Shown here: piece by piece, positions 34,020 through 42,690 of the stretch
Numbering within the stretch: the stretch's first letter is position 1
Layout of the letters: the number at the start of each line of letters is the position of its first letter
Assembly (NCBI RefSeq): GCF_026342015.1
Contig: NZ_JAPENL010000001.1
Coordinates: 1,922,001-1,986,000, forward strand
Direction: 5' to 3'
Source of the DNA: Micromonospora lupini
GTDB lineage: Bacteria > Actinomycetota > Actinomycetes > Mycobacteriales > Micromonosporaceae
Length of the DNA: 64,000 bases
Notes under the pieces: generated by a model
Databases searched by the model: none
What the model was told of the DNA's origin: nothing
Seen by the model: the letters and a program-made list of their open reading frames with translations, nothing else
Position numbers and translations under genes: made by a program

Positions 34020-35095
34020 TGGGAACCGTGGCGGTGCAGGGGCTGTCCAAGTCCTTCGGGAAGGTCCAGGCCCTCGACGGGGTGACGCTCGACGTGCCGG
34101 ACGGCTCGTTCTTCGTCGTGCTCGGGCCCTCCGGGGCAGGCAAGACGACGACCCTACGCGCGATCGCCGGCCTGGAGAAGCTTGACGCCGGGTCGGTGCA
34201 CCTGGACGGGAGGGACGCCACAGGTGACGCCCCGGCCGCACGCGACCTGGCCATGGTCTTCCAGAGCTACGCCCTCTACCCACGACACACGGTGTACGAG
34301 AACATCGCCTCGCCGCTGCGGGCCCGCCGCTGTTCGTCGAGCGAGATCGCCGCTGCCGTCGAGCAGATGTCGAGCCTGCTGCACATCGAACGTCTGCTGC
34401 AACGTCGTCCCGCGCAACTGTCGGGCGGTGAGATGCAGCGTGTCGCCCTGGCCCGGGCGCTGGTCCGTCGCCCGCGCGCGTTCCTCATGGACGAGCCACT
34501 GACGAACCTCGACCTCAAGCTCCGCGTCGAGATGCGCACCGAGCTCACCCGCATCCACCGCAGCCTCGGAGCAACATTCGTCTACGTGACAAACGACCAG
34601 GTCGAGGCCCTGTCCATGGCCGACCAGGTCGCGGTCCTCAAGGAGGGGAAGGTGCAACAGGTCGGAACACCCACCGAGGTGTACGAGCGTCCCGCCAACC
34701 AGTGGGTCGCGGGATTCGTCGGGAGCCCACCGATCAGCCTGCTCGCCTGCCACGCCGAGGGAGATCGCCTGGTCGGTGCGGAAGGCTGGACGCTGCCGCG
34801 GCCCCGCTGGACCACGGCAGAGGACGGTCGTGCGCTGCTGCTGGGCCTGCGCGCGGAGGACCTGTCCGTCGAACAGCGTGGAAGCGCGTCGTTGTCGGGA
34901 GAGCTCTACGGGCTTGAGCCGCTTGGTGACCGAACGGTGGTCGACGTCCGGGTGGGGGCGGAGATCCTCAAGGTCAAGGCCCGACCCACAGTCACCGGTA
35001 CGCCTGGCGAGCGGCTACTGGTCACTGTCGACCTGGACCGTGCGCACCTGTTCGACGCGGGCACCGGGCTGTCGCTGTCCGAGGCTGGGCGCTGA
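34019..35095 (+). CDS. ABC transporter ATP-binding protein, second of a pair, altered H-loop
   Basis: A 358-residue ATPase similar in layout to its upstream neighbour. Walker A GPSGAGKT (36-43), signature LSGGEMQR (134 onward) and Walker B FLMDEPLTNLD with Glu159 are normal. The switch position reads YVTNDQVEALSM, with Asn192 where the first ATPase has His. A TOBE-type C-terminal domain follows. Loss of the switch His usually impairs hydrolysis at that site, so an asymmetric heterodimer is likely. The start overlaps the previous gene by one base. It is the last importer component, before a 274-bp gap and the aldehyde dehydrogenase. Confidence 0.88.
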   Translation: MGTVAVQGLSKSFGKVQALDGVTLDVPDGSFFVVLGPSGAGKTTTLRAIAGLEKLDAGSVHLDGRDATGDAPAARDLAMVFQSYALYPRHTVYENIASPLRARRCSSSEIAAAVEQMSSLLHIERLLQRRPAQLSGGEMQRVALARALVRRPRAFLMDEPLTNLDLKLRVEMRTELTRIHRSLGATFVYVTNDQVEALSMADQVAVLKEGKVQQVGTPTEVYERPANQWVAGFVGSPPISLLACHAEGDRLVGAEGWTLPRPRWTTAEDGRALLLGLRAEDLSVEQRGSASLSGELYGLEPLGDRTVVDVRVGAEILKVKARPTVTGTPGERLLVTVDLDRAHLFDAGTGLSLSEAGR

Positions 35096-35369
35096 CCCGC
35101 CGGGCGGCGACGGCGCCATGCGCCCGCACCTGGCGATCGACCCTCGGCAGACAGTCGCCGGTGAGCACGGCCGGACGACGCGGAGACGGCAGGGGCCCGA
35201 GACGGCGATCGGTGGCGCGGGACGTCGGCCCGCGGACAGGGTCGCGGCCACCCTCGACCCGCTCGGCAACCTCGCCACCGACCAGGGCGTGTGAGCCGTC
35301 GGTCCACGTGGGCAACGCGACCGCTGAGGCACCCCGGACAGCACCAAGAAGATCACAGGAGGCGACGCG
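35096..35369. other. Gap between importer and dehydrogenase genes
   Basis: No gene is supported here; open frames are low-complexity and lack starts with ribosome binding sites. The last 12 bp hold AGGAGG, the ribosome binding site of the aldehyde dehydrogenase. A separate promoter for the dehydrogenases may lie here, but none is evident. Confidence 0.5.
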
Positions 35370-36830
35370 ATGAGTGACCCGATCAACGTCCTGGCCCCCG
35401 AGCACAGGCGGCTCCGGATCGGCGACGCCTGGCGCGACGCCGCGAGCGGCGCCACCTTTGCCGTCGAGGACCCGGCCACCGGCAAGACCATTGCCGAGGT
35501 GGCGGACGCCGACGTCGTCGACGGGCTCGCCGCCCTGGACGCGGCGAGCACGGCGATGGCCGAGTGGGCGGCGACCCCGCCCCGGAAGCGGTCGGAGTTG
35601 TTGACCGCGACGTACCGGGCACTTACCGAGCGATCCGAGGAGGTCGCCCGCCTGATAACGCTCGAGATGGGCAAGCCGCTCGCCGAGGCTCGGGGAGAGG
35701 TGGCCTACGGTGCCGAGTTCTTCCGTTGGTTCGCCGAGGAGGCGGTACGCGTCGAGGGGCGCTACAGCGTCGCTCCCGCCGGTGGATATCGCATCCTCAC
35801 CGTGCCGAAGCCGGTCGGACCATGCGTCTTCGTGACGCCCTGGAACTTTCCGTTGGCGATGGGTGCCCGCAAGATCGCTCCTGCGCTGGCCGCGGGCTGC
35901 ACGACGATCACCAAGCCGGCAGGCCAGACGCCACTCACCATGCTGTTCCTGGCCCGCATCATGGAGGAGGTGGGCGTCCCCCCGGGCGTCGTCAACGTGG
36001 TGACCACCAAACGTTCCGGCACGGTGGTCTCGGCGCTGCTGGCCGACAGCCGGACCCGCAAGCTCTCGTTCACCGGGTCGACCGAGGTCGGGCGCGTGCT
36101 GCTCCGACAGGCCGCGGACAACGTGCTGCGTACCTCGATGGAACTGGGCGGCAACGCGGCCTTGATCGTGTGTGCCGACGCCGACCTGGACGTCGCGATC
36201 GACGGCGCCATGGTGGCCAAGATGCGCAACATCGGGGAGTCCTGCATCGCGGCCAACCGGATCTACGTCGAGGAGCCGGTGCGCGAGGAGTTCACGGCAC
36301 GCTTCGTCGAGCGGATGGGCGCGCTCTCGATGGGCCATGGTCTCGACGACGGCGTCACCGTCGGTGCGTTGATCGACGAGGCCTCGGTCGCCAAGATCGA
36401 CGAGCTGGTCGCGGACGCGGTCGATCGCGGCGCCCGGGTCCTGGTGGGTGGTGAGCGTCCGGATGGGCCGGGCCACTTCTACCCGCCCACGGTCCTCGTC
36501 GACGTGCCCGACGATGCACGGATGCTGGAGGAGGAGATCTTCGGCCCGGTGGCGCCGATCATCTCGTTCACGTCCGACGACGAGGTGCTGGCGAAGGCCA
36601 ACGACACCGAGCACGGCCTGGTCGGCTACGTCTTCACCCGCGACCTCCAGCGGGCGCTCCGGTTCACCGAGGGGCTGGACACGGGGATGGTCGGCGTCAA
36701 CCGTGGTCTGATATCGGACCCGTCAGCTCCGTTCGGAGGCGTGAAGCAGTCCGGGATCGGCAAGGAGGGGTCGCACGAGGGCATCCGTGAGTACCTCGAC
36801 CTCACCTACGCGGCGATCGACCTCCCATGA
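35370..36830 (+). CDS. NAD(P)-dependent aldehyde dehydrogenase, succinate-semialdehyde type
   Basis: A 486-residue aldehyde dehydrogenase. It has cofactor-side VTPWNFPLAMGARKIAPALAAGC, general-base Glu258 in MELGGNAALIV, nucleophile Cys292 in NIGESCIAANRIYV, and EEEIFGPVAPI and GGVKQSGIGKEGS toward the C-terminus. The GESCIAANR text around the Cys and the overall length fit the GabD branch (succinate-semialdehyde dehydrogenase), though glutarate semialdehyde or related omega-aldehydes cannot be excluded. AGGAGG lies upstream of the ATG. Downstream the iron alcohol dehydrogenase could supply its aldehyde, an alcohol-to-aldehyde-to-acid pair. Confidence 0.88.
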   Translation: MSDPINVLAPEHRRLRIGDAWRDAASGATFAVEDPATGKTIAEVADADVVDGLAALDAASTAMAEWAATPPRKRSELLTATYRALTERSEEVARLITLEMGKPLAEARGEVAYGAEFFRWFAEEAVRVEGRYSVAPAGGYRILTVPKPVGPCVFVTPWNFPLAMGARKIAPALAAGCTTITKPAGQTPLTMLFLARIMEEVGVPPGVVNVVTTKRSGTVVSALLADSRTRKLSFTGSTEVGRVLLRQAADNVLRTSMELGGNAALIVCADADLDVAIDGAMVAKMRNIGESCIAANRIYVEEPVREEFTARFVERMGALSMGHGLDDGVTVGALIDEASVAKIDELVADAVDRGARVLVGGERPDGPGHFYPPTVLVDVPDDARMLEEEIFGPVAPIISFTSDDEVLAKANDTEHGLVGYVFTRDLQRALRFTEGLDTGMVGVNRGLISDPSAPFGGVKQSGIGKEGSHEGIREYLDLTYAAIDLP

Positions 36831-36968
36831 CCGGCCTGCCGCTCCGGGCGCCCGGCGCTCGCGCCCGCGCCACCCGGGCGGCCAGCCCTGCCGACGCCGT
36901 CCCGGTCTCGCAGGTGACCTGGACGTCCGCCCCGCACATCGCCGCCGACGTTCCGGAGAGGCACCGAC

Positions 36969-38222
36969 ATGCTTGAGACCGTCCGCGGACCACGCCAGTT
37001 GATAGTGGGCGAAGGGGTCGCGCAGAACATCCCCCGAGTGGTGGCCGAGAGTGGCTCGCGCGTCCTCATCGTGACCGACCAGGTTCTTCTGGGTCAGCCG
37101 GGCGTGGCCGAGATCGTGGCCGCCGTGCGGGAGAAGGTCCAGGCCGTCGAGGTGTTCTCCGACGCGACTCCCGACGTGCCACTCTCCGACGTCGCCCTGG
37201 CCGTCTCGGCCGCCGCCGAGGTGGACGCCGACGTGATCCTCGCCATCGGGGGTGGCACGGTGATCGACCTCGCCAAGATCGTCGGCGTCATCCGACGCCA
37301 CGGTGGGACGCCGCGCGACTTCTACGGCGAGTCGAGGGTGCCGGGGCCGACGATGCCACTCGTCGCGGTCCCGACGACGTCAGGCACCGGCTCCGAACTC
37401 ACGCCCGTCTCGGTGCTGACCGACCCGGACCGCGAGCTGAAGGTGGGGGTCTCCAGCGTCCACATCGTGCCCGACTTCGCCATCGTCGACCCCGAACTCA
37501 CCTACACCTGCCCTGCGACAGTCACTGCCCACTCCGGCATCGACGCGTTGTGTCACGCCGTGGAGAGCTACACCGCGCGACCCCGGCCCCACGGACCGCG
37601 CGACCCGGTGGAGCAGGTGTTCCTCGGCCGCAACCCGATCACCGACCACTACGCGCTCCTGGCCGCGGAGCGCATCGCCCGTAGCCTGCGTCGTGCTGTC
37701 CGCGACGGAGGCGACACGGACGCCCGCGCGGACATGTCCTACGGGTCCATGCTCGCCGGGCTCGCGTTCTCCCACGCGGGCAACGCAGCCCCACACGCAC
37801 TCCAGTACCCCATCGGCGCCGCCACGCACACACCGCACGGCGTGGGCGTCGGGCTGCTCCTGCCCTACGCGCTTGACGCGGCCAGGAACGCCATCAGCGA
37901 CCGGTTGGCAACCCTCGCCAGGGTGTGCGGGCTCGACGTCACCGACGCCTCGGAGGCCGAGGCAGCGGACACGTTCCTCGCGTGGCTCGACAGGCTCCTC
38001 GCCGACATCGGCATCCCGCCCACCCTTGCGGACATCGGCGTGGCACGCGACGACCTCCCGCGCTTCGCGGAGATGGCCGGTGGCGTCACCCGCCTGATCC
38101 AGAACCATCCCGGCCCGACCGACACCGCCAGCCTGACCGCGATCCTCGAAGCGGCCTGGACCGGGGACCGGACCCGACACGTCGCGACTCCGAGCCGAGA
38201 CAGCGAGCGGTCTTCCACCTGA
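36969..38222 (+). CDS. Iron-containing (type III) alcohol dehydrogenase
   Basis: A 417-residue iron alcohol dehydrogenase. The nucleotide-binding region has AIGGGTVIDLAK; metal-site residues lie in VDPELTYTCPATVTAHSGIDALCHAVESY and HALQYPIGAATHTPHGVGVGLLLPYAL. GGAGAGG precedes the ATG. The family includes 4-hydroxybutyrate dehydrogenase, lactaldehyde reductase and butanol-type enzymes. Next to a GabD-like aldehyde dehydrogenase, 4-hydroxybutyrate to succinate semialdehyde is an attractive reaction but is inferred from context. The 138-bp gap to the aldehyde dehydrogenase holds nothing recognisable. Confidence 0.88.
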   Translation: MLETVRGPRQLIVGEGVAQNIPRVVAESGSRVLIVTDQVLLGQPGVAEIVAAVREKVQAVEVFSDATPDVPLSDVALAVSAAAEVDADVILAIGGGTVIDLAKIVGVIRRHGGTPRDFYGESRVPGPTMPLVAVPTTSGTGSELTPVSVLTDPDRELKVGVSSVHIVPDFAIVDPELTYTCPATVTAHSGIDALCHAVESYTARPRPHGPRDPVEQVFLGRNPITDHYALLAAERIARSLRRAVRDGGDTDARADMSYGSMLAGLAFSHAGNAAPHALQYPIGAATHTPHGVGVGLLLPYALDAARNAISDRLATLARVCGLDVTDASEAEAADTFLAWLDRLLADIGIPPTLADIGVARDDLPRFAEMAGGVTRLIQNHPGPTDTASLTAILEAAWTGDRTRHVATPSRDSERSST

Positions 38223-38543
38223 CCACGAGTTGCGCCAATCACTGTGGTGTTACGAGTGGTTGTCAGGGTGAATGTCCGTACGCCCGCGACCTGGGACCGG
38301 GCCTGTGCCTGTTCCCGATCCCCGGCTCTCGATCTCCACCGTACGGCTCGACGCGTACTGCCGATGATCTGATTTCGCTCGACGGGACAGCGCGGCTCTC
38401 CGTCGAGAGGAAATACTCTGCGGACCCACGTCGATGGAGTCAGCCAGCCGCGCCCCCTCGGCGCGGCGCACAGGCGTGGCGGGCTCCGCCCGCCGCGCCG
38501 ACGGTCACCTCGGCCCCGCGAGCAAGGAGACACCCACCTCACC
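38223..38543. other. Intergenic region before the GH25 gene
   Basis: About 320 bp without a supported gene. A short strong hairpin GGCGGGC-tcc-GCCCGCC lies at 38478-38494 and may be a weak terminator or a leader element of the GH25 transcript. AAGGAG lies about 12 bp before the ATG at 38544. Confidence 0.5.
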
Positions 38544-39773
38544 ATGCCTAGAAGATTGCTCTGTGTGCTGATGTCCGCCGGCCTCGCGGTCGGTACGGCG
38601 CTCGGTGTCACGCAGCCGGCGCAGGCCGCAGACCCGTCCGTCGATGGTGGCGGTCGAGCGAACGCCGGCGTCGCCCCGGGCGCGCGCAGCGGCGCGATGG
38701 CCAAGACCGCCGCCATCCCTGCGGGTTACACGGTCCGGGGCATCGACGTCTCCAGCCACGACCACAACCTCGGCCCGATCAGCTGGCCCGCGGTCGCGGC
38801 CAGCGGCGTCAAGTTCGCCTACGTCAAGGCGACGGAAGGCAGGACGTACCTCAATCCGTACTTCGCCGAGGACTATGCCGCGGCCAAGGACGCCGGTCTG
38901 CTCGTCGGGGCCTACCATTTCGCCCGTCCGGACAAGCGCGACCCGATCAACGAGGCCAATTTCTTCGTCGACAGCGCGAAGTTCACCAAGGACGGCCAGA
39001 CCCTCGTGCCGATGGTCGACATCGAGTGGCCCTACTGGAGCGACGCGCCCACCTGTTACGGGTTGACCCCGACCGAGATGTCGAGCTGGATCCGGTCCTT
39101 CACCGACCAGGTCAAGGCCCGCATCGGCCGGCCCGTGATGATCTACACGAACACCAACTACTGGAACCCGTGCACAGGCAAGAACGCGTCGTTCGGCGCC
39201 AACCCGTTGGATATCGCCGGCTACACCACCGCTCGTCCCCCGCTGCCGGCCGGTTGGACCGCGGAGACCATCTGGCAGTACGCCGCCGGCAACCCGAGCC
39301 AGCCCGGGAACTACAGCCAGAACGTCTTCAACGGCACCTACGCGGCCCTCACCCGGCTGACCGGCACGCCGGTGGCCGCGCCTCCGGTTGCCCTCCGCGC
39401 ACGCGCCAACAAGCGCTACGTGGTGGCGGAGAGCGCCGGCGCCAAGCAGTTGATCGCCAACCGCACCACAGTTGCCCGGTGGGAGCAGTTCGATGTGATC
39501 AGTGCGGGCGGCGGCTACGTCGCGCTCCGCTCGCGTTCCAACGGTCGGTACGTGACGGCGGAGAGCAAGGGCGCCAAGCCGCTGATCGCCAACCGCACCA
39601 AGGTCAGCACCTGGGAGAAGTTCACCATCATCAACAACTCGGACGGCACGATCAGCCTGCGCGCCGCGGCCAACGGCAGATACGTGGTGGCGGAGAGCAA
39701 GGGCACCAAGCCGCTGATCGCCAACCGGACGTCGATCAGCACCTGGGAGAAGTTCGACCGGATCTCCCTCTGA
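38544..39773 (+). CDS. Secreted GH25 lysozyme with C-terminal fascin-like trefoil
   Basis: A 409-residue exported muramidase. A signal peptide (RRLLCVLMSAGLAVGTALG, AQAA) and linker precede the GH25 barrel: VRGIDVSSHDH with Asp68, FAYVKATEGRTYLNPYF, GAYHFARP and the catalytic PMVDIEW (Asp159, Glu161). WIRSFTDQVKARIGRPVMIYTN and IWQYAA complete the domain near residue 265. The last 135 residues form three similar units of about 45 residues (ALRARANKRYVVAESAGAKQLIANRT, then W-EQF or W-EKF), a fascin-type beta-trefoil that may bind wall polysaccharide. It probably cleaves MurNAc-GlcNAc bonds outside the cell. A strong hairpin follows. Confidence 0.9.
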   Translation: MPRRLLCVLMSAGLAVGTALGVTQPAQAADPSVDGGGRANAGVAPGARSGAMAKTAAIPAGYTVRGIDVSSHDHNLGPISWPAVAASGVKFAYVKATEGRTYLNPYFAEDYAAAKDAGLLVGAYHFARPDKRDPINEANFFVDSAKFTKDGQTLVPMVDIEWPYWSDAPTCYGLTPTEMSSWIRSFTDQVKARIGRPVMIYTNTNYWNPCTGKNASFGANPLDIAGYTTARPPLPAGWTAETIWQYAAGNPSQPGNYSQNVFNGTYAALTRLTGTPVAAPPVALRARANKRYVVAESAGAKQLIANRTTVARWEQFDVISAGGGYVALRSRSNGRYVTAESKGAKPLIANRTKVSTWEKFTIINNSDGTISLRAAANGRYVVAESKGTKPLIANRTSISTWEKFDRISL

Positions 39774-39779
39774 GCACCG

Positions 39780-39820
39780 CCGCTGCCCGGCACCCGCACC
39801 GTGAGGGCGCCGGGCAGCGG
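39780..39820. terminator. Hairpin terminator after the GH25 gene
   Basis: CCGCTGCCCGGC (39780-39791) pairs perfectly with GCCGGGCAGCGG (39809-39820) around a 17-nt loop. It lies between the convergent GH25 and ABC ATPase genes and can serve both. Confidence 0.8.
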
Positions 39821-39846
39821 TCTGTCACAGGCGTACCGCAGAGGTG

Positions 39847-40686
39847 TCAGCCGGCGGCGGCCGCCAACCGGCGGACGGACCCGGCGCGGGCGGCCCAGCG
39901 CCCGTCCTCGTGACGTACCTCGATGGGGTGTGCGAAGGCCGCCGACACCTGGGCCGTCGTGACCGTCTCATCGGCCGGCCCGGCGGCGACCGCGCTGCCG
40001 CCGCTGATCAGCATCGCGTGGGTGGTCGTCGCCGGAAGTTCCTCGAGGTGGTGGGTGACCATGATCGAAGCGAGGCGGGGCTGGGTCTCGCGGAGAAGGT
40101 CGATGGTCTCCAGCAACTGTTCCCGGGCCGCGACGTCGAGACCTGTCGTGGGCTCGTCCAGCAGCAGCAGTCGCGGCTGACTGATGAGCGCCCGGACGAT
40201 CAGGGCGCGACCCCGCTCACCCTGCGAGAGGGTGGGCCAGCGCTCGTCGGCCCTGTCGACCAGCCCGAACACGCCCAGCAGAGAGTCCGCCCGATCACGG
40301 TCGTCCCGGGTCGGCTGCCAGCGCGGCGGGAGGTCGACCGATCCGACGAGCCCGGTCAGCACGACCTCACGAATGGTCAGGGGCGAGCGCAGCGGATGGC
40401 GGGGGTTCACGTGACCGATCGCCCTGCGCAGCTGTTGCAGGTCGACGCGGCCGAGTTGCTGACCGAGGATCCGCACGGTTCCCGAGGTGGGATGGGTCAG
40501 CGCGCCGCAGAATCCCAGCAGTGTGCTCTTGCCGGCGCCGTTCGGGCCAAGCAGCGCCCAGTGCTCCCCTTCACGCACGGTGAGGTCGATGCCGTGCAGG
40601 ATCTGCTTGCCGTCCCGCCGGAACGTCACGTCGTGGAGGTCGACGATGGGCGACGGCGCGTGCGTCACGGCGGTCCTGGGGAGCAT
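39847..40686 (-). CDS. Orphan ABC transporter ATP-binding protein
   Basis: A 279-residue single ATPase domain. Walker A is LLGPNGAGKST, signature LSQGERGRALIVRALI, Walker B LLLLDEPTTGLDVAA and switch His in IMVTHHLEELP. The signature LSQGE and IGHVNPRHPLRSPLTIREVVLTGL fit a ModF/YlmA-like group often encoded without a permease. ATG at 40686 follows GAGAAGG and gives the natural N-terminus. No membrane partner gene lies nearby, so its transporter or other role is unknown. Confidence 0.82.
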   Translation of the reverse strand: MLPRTAVTHAPSPIVDLHDVTFRRDGKQILHGIDLTVREGEHWALLGPNGAGKSTLLGFCGALTHPTSGTVRILGQQLGRVDLQQLRRAIGHVNPRHPLRSPLTIREVVLTGLVGSVDLPPRWQPTRDDRDRADSLLGVFGLVDRADERWPTLSQGERGRALIVRALISQPRLLLLDEPTTGLDVAAREQLLETIDLLRETQPRLASIMVTHHLEELPATTTHAMLISGGSAVAAGPADETVTTAQVSAAFAHPIEVRHEDGRWAARAGSVRRLAAAAG

Positions 40687-40844
40687 GGCCTTCTCTCGGT
40701 ACGGCGACTGTCGCCCTGCACGCTGCCACAGACCGGCGCGCAGGTCAGTGACCACGACCACCGCCGCCGCACGGGTCCGTCGCGGAGTGCCCACCACAGA
40801 CCCCGCACGGAACCACGGCCCGGGCTCAGTACCTTGCTGCCGTC

Positions 40845-41390
40845 CTACAGATCCATCGCGTAGACGCGGACCTGGCGGCCGGTGTCCGGCTGCACCGTTT
40901 CGCGCTCCAGCGACATGCCCAGCTTGGCCATCACCCGCGCGGACGCCTCGTTACCGACGATGTGGATGCTGACAAGCCGCCGCAGGGCCAGCCGAGCACG
41001 AGTGTCGGCGACAACGGCCTGGGCCGCCTCGGTGGCCAGCCCTCGGCCCCAGTACGCGCGGCCAAGCCGCCAGCCGATCTCCACGGCCGGCATGATCTCG
41101 GGCAGGAAGGTCGGCACCGCCAGGCCGGTGAAACCGGCCAGCTCGCCGGTCTCCTTGACCACCACCGCGTACAGGCCGAAGCCGTGCTCGTCCCAGTGCC
41201 GCTGATAGGTGGCCAGGCGCTTCGCGCTAGCGGCCCGGTCCAGCGTGCGGCCGTCATGGATATAGCGCATCACCTCGGGCTGGGCGTTGACCGCGGCGAA
41301 CCCGTCCAGATCGTCGCTTCGCCAGCGGCGCAACACCAGCCGCGGAGTCTCCAGGGACGTGGCATCGAGGAAGTTCGTCGAGTCGGGCAC
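40845..41390 (-). CDS. GNAT-family acetyltransferase (RimJ/RimL type)
   Basis: A 181-residue acetyltransferase: LETPRLVLRRWRSDDLDGFAAVNAQPEVMRYI, FGLYAVVVKETGELAGFTGLAVP, the acetyl-CoA binding AVEIGWRLGRAYWGRGLATEAAQA and the C-terminal NEASARVMAKLGMSLERET. This is the N-terminal-amine or small-molecule acetylating RimJ/RimL class. GTG at 41390 follows AAGGGGAT. It is divergent from the HEAT protein gene 50 bp away. The substrate is not predictable. Confidence 0.88.
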   Translation of the reverse strand: MPDSTNFLDATSLETPRLVLRRWRSDDLDGFAAVNAQPEVMRYIHDGRTLDRAASAKRLATYQRHWDEHGFGLYAVVVKETGELAGFTGLAVPTFLPEIMPAVEIGWRLGRAYWGRGLATEAAQAVVADTRARLALRRLVSIHIVGNEASARVMAKLGMSLERETVQPDTGRQVRVYAMDL

Positions 41391-41440
41391 ATCCCCTTCG
41401 TAGCATTTGGAGTCCACGGCGAGTATCGCCGCCGGCACCG

Positions 41441-41917
41441 TTGGCTCGTCGGCTCCTCCATGACCCCGATGGGCACGTCCGCGAGAATGCTGCGTCAGCC
41501 CTCGGCTCGGTCGCAGGGCCGGCGGCAGTGGATGCGCTGCTGGTGCTGGCTGCCGACCAGGACTCACGGCTGCGAGTCCAAGCCGCCAAGGCGCTCGCGA
41601 AGGCGGCCGATTCGGATCCCCGTGTGGCGCCGCAACTGACGATGCTGGCGCGTGACGGCGAGGCCGCAGTACGAGCGGCCACCCTCAGCGGACTCGCCAG
41701 CGCCGGGGGCGGGCCATCGAACCTGCGGTATCTCCTGCTCCAATTGGTGAACGACCCGGACCCGATGGTCCGTCAACGGGTCGCGGTCGTGGCACGACAT
41801 GTCGCGCCCGACGCTGCCCCGGACATCCTCCGCCGGTATACCCGCGATCACGATCGGGCCCTGCGCCGACTCGCCGCCACCGATCTGGACCGACTGACTC
41901 ACCCCACCGCCCGCTGA
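41441..41917 (+). CDS. HEAT-repeat protein, possibly partial
   Basis: A 158-residue frame with several HEAT/PBS-lyase-type helical repeats: LLHDPDGHVRENAASALGSVAGP, AADQDSRLRVQAAKALAKAA, ARDGEAAVRAATLSGLAS and VNDPDPMVRQRVAVVARHVAP. Such scaffolds mediate protein contacts. The only start is TTG at 41441 with no ribosome binding site, and the frame is open somewhat upstream, so the N-terminus may have been lost. It converges on the TetR gene. Confidence 0.6.
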   Translation: MARRLLHDPDGHVRENAASALGSVAGPAAVDALLVLAADQDSRLRVQAAKALAKAADSDPRVAPQLTMLARDGEAAVRAATLSGLASAGGGPSNLRYLLLQLVNDPDPMVRQRVAVVARHVAPDAAPDILRRYTRDHDRALRRLAATDLDRLTHPTAR

Positions 41918-42017
41918 CCCGGCAGCCCACAATGTGCGGTGCCCGAGAGGACGAACCGGGAGTAGGTTCGCGCATTGGCTTCGCGCTCCGGGTGATCCGC
42001 TGCCGCCGTACCGCTGA

Positions 42018-42626
42018 TCAGCGTTCATCGGCGGCGGCTGGCGCGATCTGGTCGAGGTGTGCGTCGACGGTGGCCCTGGCGGTGGCGTTCGAGGTCCGGC
42101 CGGGGCGCAGGAGGGCGTGCAGGATCACGCCGTCGACGAGGGCGTAGAGACGCTCTGCCTCGACCTTCTGATCGAGCCCGGGCCGGAGCGCGCCGGCGTC
42201 GGCCAGTCGTCGGATCATGGTGGCGAAGGCGTCGGTGAGGCGTATGTCGATGTCCTTGCGCAGGCTGGCCATGGTCGGTTCTACGACGGCGCGTGCCGTG
42301 AACGCGAGCCACACTTCGCACTCGCCGCGCCGTGGCCGGTCCAGCGGCAGCATCTCGTCGATCATCGACCGGACCACCGCACGCTGGTCGCCCGTGGTGT
42401 CCACGGCTCGGATCCGCTCCTCGATCCGTTCTCCCACCAACCGCAGGGCGAATCCGAGGAGTTCGGACTGGCTGGTGAAGAAGTGGCGCAACGAACCCAT
42501 GGACAGCCCGGCCTCGCGCGCCACGTTTCGCACCGATGCCTGCTCAAGCCCGTCCCGCATCACGATCCGCCAGACCGCTTCGGCGAGTTCGGTCCGTCGG
42601 GTCTGCGCATCCACCAGCTTCGGCAT
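42018..42626 (-). CDS. TetR-family repressor
   Basis: A 202-residue regulator. The N-terminal helix-turn-helix reads EQASVRNVAREAGLSMGSLRHFFTSQSELLGFAL; the C-terminal helical domain (EVWLAFTARAVVEPTMASLRK) should bind an unknown ligand. ATG at 42626. Two copies of a 16-bp palindromic sequence lie immediately upstream, between it and the divergent membrane-protein gene, so it probably represses both. Confidence 0.88.
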   Translation of the reverse strand: MPKLVDAQTRRTELAEAVWRIVMRDGLEQASVRNVAREAGLSMGSLRHFFTSQSELLGFALRLVGERIEERIRAVDTTGDQRAVVRSMIDEMLPLDRPRRGECEVWLAFTARAVVEPTMASLRKDIDIRLTDAFATMIRRLADAGALRPGLDQKVEAERLYALVDGVILHALLRPGRTSNATARATVDAHLDQIAPAAADER

Positions 42627-42635
42627 TACTCTTTA

Positions 42636-42651
42636 TAACACAGTCGTGCTA
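42636..42651. promoter_or_regulatory. TetR operator copy 1
   Basis: TAACACAGTCGTGCTA is a near-palindrome of the form TAnCACnnnnGTGnTA, 10 bp upstream of the TetR start codon. A second copy with one base changed is 28 bp further on. Confidence 0.72.
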
Positions 42652-42663
42652 CCTTCACGTTGC

Positions 42664-42679
42664 TAACACAATCGTGCTA
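42664..42679. promoter_or_regulatory. TetR operator copy 2
   Basis: TAACACAATCGTGCTA, 15 of 16 bases identical to copy 1, ending 11 bp before the start of the divergent membrane-protein gene. Both copies lie in the only AT-richer stretch of the intergenic gap. Confidence 0.72.
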
Positions 42680-42690
42680 GATAAGCGGGA

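Noticed and set aside
35022..36614. Minus-strand frame of about 530 codons
   Set aside because: It is antisense to the aldehyde dehydrogenase, which has a complete set of catalytic motifs.
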